Source: an uncultured Lysobacteraceae bacterium
GTDB lineage: Bacteria; Pseudomonadota; Gammaproteobacteria; Xanthomonadales; Xanthomonadaceae
Reading direction: 5' to 3'
Length of the DNA stretch: 12,060 nucleotides
Assembly (NCBI GenBank): GCA_946886995.1
Contig: CAMPJU010000017.1
Span: 1 to 12,060, forward strand
Part shown: positions 7,056-12,060 of the stretch, piece after piece
How positions within the stretch are numbered: the stretch's first letter is position 1
How the letters are laid out: every line of letters begins with the position of its first letter
The notes under the pieces: generated by a model
What the model saw: the letters and a program-made list of their open reading frames with translations, nothing else
Told to the model about the DNA's origin: nothing
Database searches by the model: none
Made by a program: the position numbers and the translations under genes

Positions 7056-7955
7056 TCAGGCCATCACGCCCTGCCGCACGGCATGCTCGTCCGGCGTGGC
7101 GTTGCGCAGCGCGGCGATGCGCTCCTCGAGCGGCGGGTGGCTCATCAGCAGCTTCCGGAGGCCGTGCGACATCGCGCCGCTGATGCCGAACGCCTCGACC
7201 TGCTTGGGCAGGGTCGAGACACCCTGGTTCTGGCCCAGGCGCTGCAGCGCCGCGATCATCTTGTCCTTGCCCGCGAGCGTCGCGCCGCCGACGTCCGCGC
7301 GGAACTCCCGGTGCCGCGAGAACCACATCGCGATCATGCTCGCGAACAGGCCGAACACCATGTCCAGCACGAACACGATCACGAAGTAGCCGATGCCGGG
7401 GCCATCCCGGCCGCCCGACAGGTAGCCGTCGATGACCCGCCCGACCACGCGCGCCAGCACGATCACGAACGTGTTGAGCACGCCCTGCAGCAGCGCCATC
7501 GTCACCATGTCGCCGTTGGCCACGTGGCTGACCTCGTGGCCCAGCACGGCTTCCGCCTCGTCACGGGTCATCGCGCCCAGCAGGCCGGTCGACACCGCCA
7601 CGAGCGCGTTGTTGCGGTTGGCGCCCGTGGCGAACGCGTTGATCTCCGGCGCCTCGTAGATCGCGACTTCCGGCTGGCCGATCCCGGCCGCTTCGGCCTG
7701 GCGGCGGACCGTCGCGACCAGCCACTGTTCGGCCTCGTTGCGCGGCTGCTCGATCACCCGTGCACCGGTGAAGCGCTTGGCGATCCACTTGGACGCGAAC
7801 AGCGAAATGAAGGATCCGCCGAACCCGAACAGCGCGGCGAAGACCAGCAGGCCACCGAACTGGTCGGCACTGACGCCCAGCACCGACATGACGATGCTCA
7901 CCAGCGCCAGCACGGCCAGGTTGGTGGCGAGGAACAGGGTGATCCGCTTGAACAT
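7056..7955 (-). CDS. htpX: Membrane protease HtpX (M48B zinc metallopeptidase)
   Basis: 299 residues, normal for HtpX, an integral inner-membrane protease that takes part in membrane-protein quality control alongside FtsH. Two N-terminal membrane segments (about 5-27 and 34-55) precede the cytoplasmic catalytic part. The zinc motif HEVSH is at 140-144, and the third ligand is Glu227 in HREFRAD (ExxxD). Two more hydrophobic stretches lie at about 150-172 and 188-215. The EINAFATG segment (104-111) is typical of the family. ATG 7955 gives the canonical MFKRI start; the Shine-Dalgarno is weak (GGA). A plausible promoter and a GC-rich leader hairpin lie upstream. The gene converges on fimX with three bases between the stop codons. 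HtpX genes are commonly induced by heat or envelope stress, but no such site is clearly visible here. Confidence 0.97.
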   Translation of the reverse strand: MFKRITLFLATNLAVLALVSIVMSVLGVSADQFGGLLVFAALFGFGGSFISLFASKWIAKRFTGARVIEQPRNEAEQWLVATVRRQAEAAGIGQPEVAIYEAPEINAFATGANRNNALVAVSTGLLGAMTRDEAEAVLGHEVSHVANGDMVTMALLQGVLNTFVIVLARVVGRVIDGYLSGGRDGPGIGYFVIVFVLDMVFGLFASMIAMWFSRHREFRADVGGATLAGKDKMIAALQRLGQNQGVSTLPKQVEAFGISGAMSHGLRKLLMSHPPLEERIAALRNATPDEHAVRQGVMA

Positions 7956-7974
7956 GGCGACGTTCCGTCTTCGT

Positions 7975-7994
7975 CGGGCGCGACAGCGCGCCCG
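7975..7994 (-). other. GC-rich hairpin in the htpX leader
   Basis: A perfect 8-bp inverted repeat, CGGGCGCG (7975-7982) and CGCGCCCG (7987-7994), surrounds a 4-nt loop. In the htpX message it would lie close to the predicted 5' end, about 19 bases before the ATG. It does not cover the weak Shine-Dalgarno itself. 5'-end stabilisation or a temperature-sensitive leader are possible, and so is a role on the DNA; none is shown. Confidence 0.35.
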
Positions 7995-8000
7995 TGCCGC

Positions 8001-8030
8001 ATTAGTGTGGCAGCGACCGGTTAAATTCAA
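8001..8030 (-). promoter_or_regulatory. Candidate htpX promoter
   Basis: Read on the minus strand, TTGAAT (8030-8025) and ACTAAT (8006-8001) are separated by 18 bases and each match four of six sigma-70 consensus positions. Transcription would begin near 7994, giving a leader of about 39 bases. The spacing is acceptable and the region is the only AT-rich patch in the 80-bp gap, but the same bases also hold a possible gluQ -10. Confidence 0.4.
8021..8026 (+). promoter_or_regulatory. Possible -10 element for a short-leader gluQ message
   Basis: TTAAAT matches four of six -10 positions and lies 9 bases before the gluQ ATG, so the message would have almost no leader. No Shine-Dalgarno is visible before 8036, in keeping with this. 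No convincing -35 lies upstream. It overlaps the candidate htpX -35, so the two promoters may compete. Confidence 0.25.
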
Positions 8031-8035
8031 GTGCA

Positions 8036-8953
8036 ATGACACCTGGTTACCGCGGCCGTTTCGCCCCCTCGCCCACCGGCGACCTGCATGCCGGGTCGCT
8101 GCTCGCCGCGTTCGGCAGCTGGCTGCTCGCGCGCCACGCCGGTGGCGAATGGCTGGTCCGGATCGAGGACCTGGATCCGCCGCGCGAAGTGCCCGGGGCG
8201 GCGCGGCGACAGCTCGCGGCACTCGACGCGTTCGGGCTGCATCCGGACGGCGGCGTCCTCTGGCAATCGACCCGGGGCGCCCACTACCAGGCTGCCCTGG
8301 ATCGCCTGCTGGACGCCGGCCTCGCCTTCGCATGCCACTGCAGCCGCAGCGACCTGGCGTCGACGGGCGGCGTGCACCGTCGCTGCGTCGCCGGTGCCCG
8401 GCGCGCCGATCCCGCGATCCGCCTCAGGGTCCCCGACGGCACCGTCATCGCGTTCGACGATGGCTTCCAGGGCCAGGTTGTCCAGGACGTCGCTGCGGTC
8501 GCGGGGGACTTCGTGCTGCGAAGGGCGGACGGGCCGTGGGCCTACCAGCTGGCGGTCGTGGTCGACGACGCGGCGCAGGGCGTGACCGACGTCGTGCGTG
8601 GCGCGGACCTGCTCGATTCCACGCCACGCCAGGTCCTCCTGCAGCGGATGCTCGGGCTGCCGATGCCGCGGTACGCCCACCTGCCGCTGGTGGTCGACGC
8701 GGAAGGCCGGAAGCTCTCGAAGTCGTCGGCGGCGCAACCGGTCGATCCGGCGGACCCGCTGCCCGCACTGCGCGCTGCGTGGCACCTGCTGGGCCAGGCG
8801 CCCGGCGCACTGGACGGGGCCGCGACGGTGGCCGCCGCACTGCACGCGGCACGTGCGATGTTCGACCCCCGCACGGTTCCGCCGATGGCAAGTTGCAACG
8901 CCGCCGGCCCTGCGCCATGCTCGGACTCGCCGTTGTTCAGGGTTCGTACATGA
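8036..8953 (+). CDS. gluQ: Glutamyl-Q tRNA(Asp) synthetase
   Basis: A 305-residue GluRS paralogue that has the catalytic core but no anticodon-binding domain. It activates glutamate without tRNA and attaches it to queuosine at position 34 of tRNA-Asp. The HIGH-like motif is [11 protein letters not shown] (12-22), RIEDLDPPR (42-50) is diagnostic, and KLSKS (236-240) is the KMSKS equivalent. The zinc region has C100, C102 and C117; the Tyr ligand usual between them appears to be His114 (GGVHRRC). The last 20 or so residues, after FDPRTVPP, look like an unconserved tail with two cysteines. The stop overlaps the phaR ATG (ATGA). Starting at ATG 8036 keeps the normal N-terminus. In enterobacteria gluQ usually follows dksA; here it is paired with phaR. 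Secure as to family. Confidence 0.95.
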   Translation: MTPGYRGRFAPSPTGDLHAGSLLAAFGSWLLARHAGGEWLVRIEDLDPPREVPGAARRQLAALDAFGLHPDGGVLWQSTRGAHYQAALDRLLDAGLAFACHCSRSDLASTGGVHRRCVAGARRADPAIRLRVPDGTVIAFDDGFQGQVVQDVAAVAGDFVLRRADGPWAYQLAVVVDDAAQGVTDVVRGADLLDSTPRQVLLQRMLGLPMPRYAHLPLVVDAEGRKLSKSSAAQPVDPADPLPALRAAWHLLGQAPGALDGAATVAAALHAARAMFDPRTVPPMASCNAAGPAPCSDSPLFRVRT

Positions 8954-9444
8954 CCGCCAGACGCGTCATCAAGAAATATCCCAACCGGCGTCTGTACGAC
9001 ACCGAGATCTCCAGCTACATCACCATCGAGGACGTCCGCCAGCTGATCATCGACGGCGAGTCGTTCGAGGTGCGCGATGCCAGGACCGGCGAGGACCTGA
9101 CCCGCTGCGTGCTGTTGCAGATCATTGCCGAGCACGAACAGGACGGCGAACCGATCCTGTCCACCGAGTTGCTCTCGCACATCATCCGGTTCTATGGCGA
9201 CGCCCTGCAGGGCTTCATGGGGAGCTACCTGGAGCGCTCGGTGCACCTGTTCCTGGAGCAGCAGCAGCAATTGCGGCAGGACGTCGACGGGCTACCGGGG
9301 CAGACGCCCTGGACGATGCTCAACCAGCTGACCGAGCGCAACCTGGACCTGTGGAAGGAATACCAGCAGAACCTGGCCGGCGGCGTCGGCCACAACGCGG
9401 AGACCGTCCGCGTGCGCAACGGGGCCAAGTCCCGCGCCAGCTGA
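8950..9444 (+). CDS. phaR: Polyhydroxyalkanoate synthesis repressor PhaR
   Basis: A 164-residue PhaR. The N-terminal DNA-binding domain (PHB/PHA accumulation regulator, about 4-63) starts with the signature KKYPNRRLYDTE (8-19). A second PHB_acc domain follows (about 66-105) and includes an EQQQQLRQ stretch. The C-terminal tail is variable. PhaR binds PHA granules and promoter DNA and represses phasin and related genes until polymer is made. The ATG at 8950 overlaps the gluQ stop by 4 bp; AGGG about 9 bases upstream can serve as ribosome site. An in-frame ATG at 8917 inside gluQ would add 11 residues before the conserved start and is less likely. No PHA synthase or phasin gene lies in the window. 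The gene ends 31 bp from the converging M48 peptidase gene. Confidence 0.95.
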   Translation: MTARRVIKKYPNRRLYDTEISSYITIEDVRQLIIDGESFEVRDARTGEDLTRCVLLQIIAEHEQDGEPILSTELLSHIIRFYGDALQGFMGSYLERSVHLFLEQQQQLRQDVDGLPGQTPWTMLNQLTERNLDLWKEYQQNLAGGVGHNAETVRVRNGAKSRAS

Positions 9445-9460
9445 GCCGGAACGCGCCTCC

Positions 9461-9475
9461 CGGGCGAATCGCCCG
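9461..9475. terminator. Small hairpin between convergent phaR and M48 genes
   Basis: CGGGCG (9461-9466) pairs with CGCCCG (9470-9475) around AAT, directly after the peptidase stop codon and 17 bases after the phaR stop. It is symmetric, so it could act on both strands, but no T-run follows in either direction. Its position in a convergent junction is the main support. Confidence 0.35.
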
Positions 9476-10375
9476 CTACCCGGCCTGCTCGCAGAACCGC
9501 TCGCGGTATTCCATGGCCTTGGGCAGCAGTGCCTGCAGGTTCTCGATGCGGGTGCCGGGGTTCGGATGGGTCGATGCGAACTCGGGCTGCGACTGTCCGC
9601 CGCTGGCGGCCTGCATGCGCTCCCAGAGCGGAATCGCCTCGCGCGGATCGAAACACGCCGCCGACATCAGCATCAGCCCCACGTAGTCGGCCTCGGTCTC
9701 GTGCTTGCGCGCGTAGGGCAATGCCCGACCGTAGCCGTACACCGCCATCACCGCCTGCATCTGTCCCGCGTCCATCCCGCTGGCGGCGCCGGCCATCTGC
9801 CCGATCTGCGCCAGCTTCTGCTCCGTCATCCGCTGCGCGCCGTGACGCTGCAGCGCGTGCGCGATCTCGTGGCCCATCACCGCGGCCATCGCATCGGCGT
9901 TCTCGGCCACGGGGACGAGTCCCGTGTACACGGCCATCTTGCCGCCAGGCAGCGCGAACGCATTGACCTGGGGCGAGTCGAGCACCTGCACTTCCCAGTC
10001 GAACTCCTCGTAGAAGGCCTGCGCCGACGTCCCGTGCTCGGCGGCCAGCGCGCCTTCGACTTCGTCGATCTTGTCGACCAGCCGGTCCGCGATGGATCGG
10101 ATCTGGGTCGCGATCTCGGTGCCCGGGTCGACCACCTGTTCCTGCGCGACGATCTGCTCGAACGCCTGCAGGCCGAGCGCCTCTTCGTCCTCGGCGGTCA
10201 GGTTCCGGTCGATCAGCACCTTCTCGCCGGTGTACGGATCGACGGTGCGGTTCGAGATCCAGTAGTACGCGGCATAGCCGGCGAACAACAGCAGGATCCA
10301 CCAGCGGATGCCTCCGCCGCGGCGGCGTGTGCGGCCATCGGGCGCGCTGCGGTTGCCGAACGGATTCATCCTCAT
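9476..10375 (-). CDS. Membrane-anchored M48-family zinc metallopeptidase
   Basis: 299 residues. A basic N-terminus (about 15-24, RTRRRGGG) is followed by one hydrophobic segment (about 25-41), fitting a single anchor with the catalytic part probably in the periplasm. The zinc motif HEIAH is at 159-163, the third ligand is Glu216 in HETEAD (ExxxD), and STHPNPGTRIENL (about 248-260) is the conserved C-terminal M48 segment. NAFALPGGKMAVYTGL (128-143) is typical of the LoiP/BepA-like group that handles outer-membrane proteins. No lipobox cysteine is seen, and no TPR region like that of BepA. ATG 10375 has AGGGA 8 bases upstream; the next ATG (10369) has a site too close. It starts 37 bp after the SUMF1-domain gene on the same strand, so cotranscription is likely. 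Substrate unknown. Confidence 0.92.
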   Translation of the reverse strand: MRMNPFGNRSAPDGRTRRRGGGIRWWILLLFAGYAAYYWISNRTVDPYTGEKVLIDRNLTAEDEEALGLQAFEQIVAQEQVVDPGTEIATQIRSIADRLVDKIDEVEGALAAEHGTSAQAFYEEFDWEVQVLDSPQVNAFALPGGKMAVYTGLVPVAENADAMAAVMGHEIAHALQRHGAQRMTEQKLAQIGQMAGAASGMDAGQMQAVMAVYGYGRALPYARKHETEADYVGLMLMSAACFDPREAIPLWERMQAASGGQSQPEFASTHPNPGTRIENLQALLPKAMEYRERFCEQAG

Positions 10376-10412
10376 GTGCGTTCCCTGTCGGTGCCCTGCT
10401 CGGGGCGGGTGT

Positions 10413-12060
10413 TCAGAGCGTGCGCACCACCCGGAAGCCGAGCCGTGCATTGGTCGTGTCGGCATCGGCGGACAGCCGCCAGGCCGAGCGCGTCTGCGAC
10501 GGCGCGCTGGCCCAGGACCCGCCGCGCACCACCCGCGTGCGGCAACCCGGGTTGACCCATGCCGCGCCGTCGACCGGTGCGCGCCGATAGCCGTCGTGCC
10601 AGCAATCGGCGACCCACTCGCTGACATTGCCGGCCAGGTCGTGAAGGCCGTATCCATTCGCCGCGAACGTCGCCACCCGGGCCGGGCCCCAGTGCCCGTC
10701 GCCATATCCCCGGAACGCATTGCGCCACTCGCGTCCGCTGGGCGACTCGTCGTTGCCGCCGGTGAAGTTGCCGGCACCCGGCGGCGGCGGGCCGTCGCCC
10801 CAGGGAAAGCGGGTTTCGCTGCCCGCGCGCATCGCGTACTCGAACTCGGCTTCGCTCGGCAGCCGGTACGCCTCGCCCGACTGCGCCGACAGCCAGGCCG
10901 CGTAGGCTTCGGCATCCCGCGCGCTGACGTGCAGCACCGGCATCGCGTCCTCGGCTGGCGCGCCGGTGTAGCCGTGGCGCCAGTCGACGCCGCTGCGCCG
11001 GACCAGGTTGCCGCGGCGCTCGTCGTAGACGGTGGAGAAGCCGCGGCGCCGGGCGCGGGTCTCGTGCCCGGTGGCCTCGATGAACCGGCGGAACTGGCCG
11101 ACCGTCACTTCGGTGCGCGACATCGCGAATCCGCGGTCGAACCTGACGTAATGCTGCGGGCGTTCGGCGTCGCTCGCGCCCTCCTCGTCCGGCGCGGCGC
11201 CCATCCGCAGCCCGCCGTGGGGCACGACCACCATCAACGGGCCGCGACCGCCGTTCCGGAGCGCCTCGGTGAACTGCTGGCCCGGCCGGAACAAGCCGTA
11301 GTGCGCCGCGAGGTCGATCCGCTGTCGCAACTCCGCGGCGGCCGCGTTCCCCGGCTCCGCGATGCGAAGCATCGTGTCCAGCGCACGCCGCGCGTCGGGC
11401 AGCCCGTCGCGACGCGACAGCGCGGCCAGGCCCTCGTCCCGCAACCGCCGGATCTGCGCGGCGCGCTCCGCCGTCACGCGGCGTCGCGCGTCGTCCACGG
11501 TGTCGAGCCCGGGCCGGATCGGCGCCGCCAGGTCCAGCCATCGGCCCGCTTCGTCGAAATCGGACCGTGCGGCGGCCAGTTCCGCCCGCCGGATCAGCGC
11601 ACTCTCGGCGGCGGCGATGCCCTGTTGCGCGCGGGCGCTGTCGGGCGCGATCTCCAGGGCCTCCCGGAATCGCGCGAGCGCACCGCCCCCGCCCTCGCCC
11701 AGGTCGTCGTCGCGCAACTCGGCTTCACCCGCCCGGTTCAGCGCGGCGACCTCGTCGCTCCGGTCGAGTGCACCCAGGTAGGCCTGGATGTCTTCGCGGC
11801 CGGGTCCGATCGCCCGGGCGACCGCCCCGATCTCGTGGGCGCGATGCAGTGCCGCGAAATCGATGTCCGGTGCGGCGAGCGCCGCGTGCCCCGCCGCCAG
11901 CAATGCGTCCACGGCGGCCTCGAATCCGCGTTCGACCTCGGCGTTGCCGGGCGCCTGTTCGCGCAGTGCCAGGTACAGGGGGATCGCGTCGCGCTCGCCA
12001 CCGTAGAGGCGGCCCGCCTGGAGCGCGCCCTCGGCCTCCGCCAGGGTCCCGTCGATCCCC
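10413..12060 (-). CDS. TPR-like plus SUMF1 (FGE/EgtB/PvdO-fold) domain protein, N-terminus off the right edge
   Basis: The frame is open to the window edge, so at least 548 residues are present and the true start lies outside; the GTG at 11912 is internal. The first 225 or so residues are Ala/Arg-rich helical repeats resembling TPRs, for example ARFREALEIAPDSARAQQG. The rest is a formylglycine-generating-enzyme-like (SUMF1) domain, seen in VVVPHGGLRMG, MSRTEVTVGQFRRFIEATGH, YRLPSEAEFEYAMRAG, FPWGD, GLHDLAGNVSEWVADCW and VVRGGSW, ending LGFRVVRTL. The two catalytic cysteines of true FGE, expected shortly after GGSW, are absent (SAPSQTRSAW), so sulfatase activation is unlikely. Related bacterial proteins are often tied to Ser/Thr kinases or envelope functions. 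It carries PPPP at 10779-10790. The M48 peptidase gene follows by 37 bp. Confidence 0.88.
   Translation of the reverse strand, partial: GIDGTLAEAEGALQAGRLYGGERDAIPLYLALREQAPGNAEVERGFEAAVDALLAAGHAALAAPDIDFAALHRAHEIGAVARAIGPGREDIQAYLGALDRSDEVAALNRAGEAELRDDDLGEGGGGALARFREALEIAPDSARAQQGIAAAESALIRRAELAAARSDFDEAGRWLDLAAPIRPGLDTVDDARRRVTAERAAQIRRLRDEGLAALSRRDGLPDARRALDTMLRIAEPGNAAAAELRQRIDLAAHYGLFRPGQQFTEALRNGGRGPLMVVVPHGGLRMGAAPDEEGASDAERPQHYVRFDRGFAMSRTEVTVGQFRRFIEATGHETRARRRGFSTVYDERRGNLVRRSGVDWRHGYTGAPAEDAMPVLHVSARDAEAYAAWLSAQSGEAYRLPSEAEFEYAMRAGSETRFPWGDGPPPPGAGNFTGGNDESPSGREWRNAFRGYGDGHWGPARVATFAANGYGLHDLAGNVSEWVADCWHDGYRRAPVDGAAWVNPGCRTRVVRGGSWASAPSQTRSAWRLSADADTTNARLGFRVVRTL

Noticed and set aside
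7083..8024. Open frame antisense to htpX
   Set aside because: His/Arg/Gln-rich low-complexity translation opposite a clear HtpX sequence; typical GC-driven shadow.
8917..8919. Upstream in-frame ATG for phaR
   Set aside because: It would add 11 unconserved residues before the family-typical start, while ATG 8950 shows the ATGA coupling with gluQ.
11910..11912. GTG as the start of the SUMF1-domain gene
   Set aside because: The frame continues without a stop for 49 more codons to the window edge, with similar Ala-rich helical composition, so the start lies outside.
1..12060. tRNA/rRNA genes, CRISPR arrays, insertion sequences, toxin-antitoxin or phage genes
   Set aside because: Looked for and not seen; coding density is near complete and all twelve genes belong to ordinary chromosomal families, so no novel defence or mobile system is claimed.

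Overview
The window is a compact, very GC-rich (roughly 70% by eye) stretch of bacterial chromosome. Its gene content points to the gammaproteobacterial Lysobacteraceae/Xanthomonadaceae (Lysobacter, Luteimonas, Xanthomonas relatives). The pointers are a FimX-type REC-PAS-GGDEF-EAL protein with degenerate domains, a PhaR regulator, EF-P of the lysine (PGKG) type beside EpmB, and an mtaD-ubiG-mupP-like cluster of the kind known from Pseudomonas. Lineage is inferred from gene families only; no rRNA is present.

Layout. Positions 1-3865 are a minus-strand block: efp, then a 52-bp gap with two GC-rich hairpins (one a dispersed-repeat type), then mtaD-like amidohydrolase, ubiG, a MupP-like HAD phosphatase and the 5' part of a squalene/phytoene-synthase-family gene cut by the left edge. 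mtaD/ubiG and phosphatase/synthase-like overlap by 4 bp, and ubiG and the phosphatase are 13 bp apart, so these four look like one operon. At 3901 epmB runs the other way from efp across a 35-bp gap and is followed by fimX (to 7052). htpX (minus, 7056-7955) converges on fimX with a 3-bp gap. After an 80-bp divergent region come gluQ and phaR (plus, 4-bp overlap). From 9476 to the right edge two minus-strand genes follow: a membrane-anchored M48 peptidase and, upstream of it, a large TPR plus SUMF1-domain protein whose N-terminus lies outside the window.

How the genes fit together. efp and epmB encode a translation factor and the aminomutase that makes its modifying amino acid. UbiG uses SAM and releases SAH, and the MtaD-like deaminase may act on SAH/MTA. 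The phosphatase most resembles MupP of cell-wall recycling. FimX is probably a c-di-GMP receptor for type IV pili rather than an enzyme. HtpX and the second M48 protein are envelope proteases. GluQ glutamylates queuosine in tRNA-Asp, and PhaR regulates polyhydroxyalkanoate genes.

Twelve protein genes account for nearly all the DNA. I see no RNA genes, mobile elements or CRISPR. I did not find a convincing new biological system. The items most worth a second look are three or four proteins that keep a catalytic fold but lack key residues (synthase-like, FimX, SUMF1 domain), the likely MupP identity of a gene usually labelled gph, and the structured intergenic regions.
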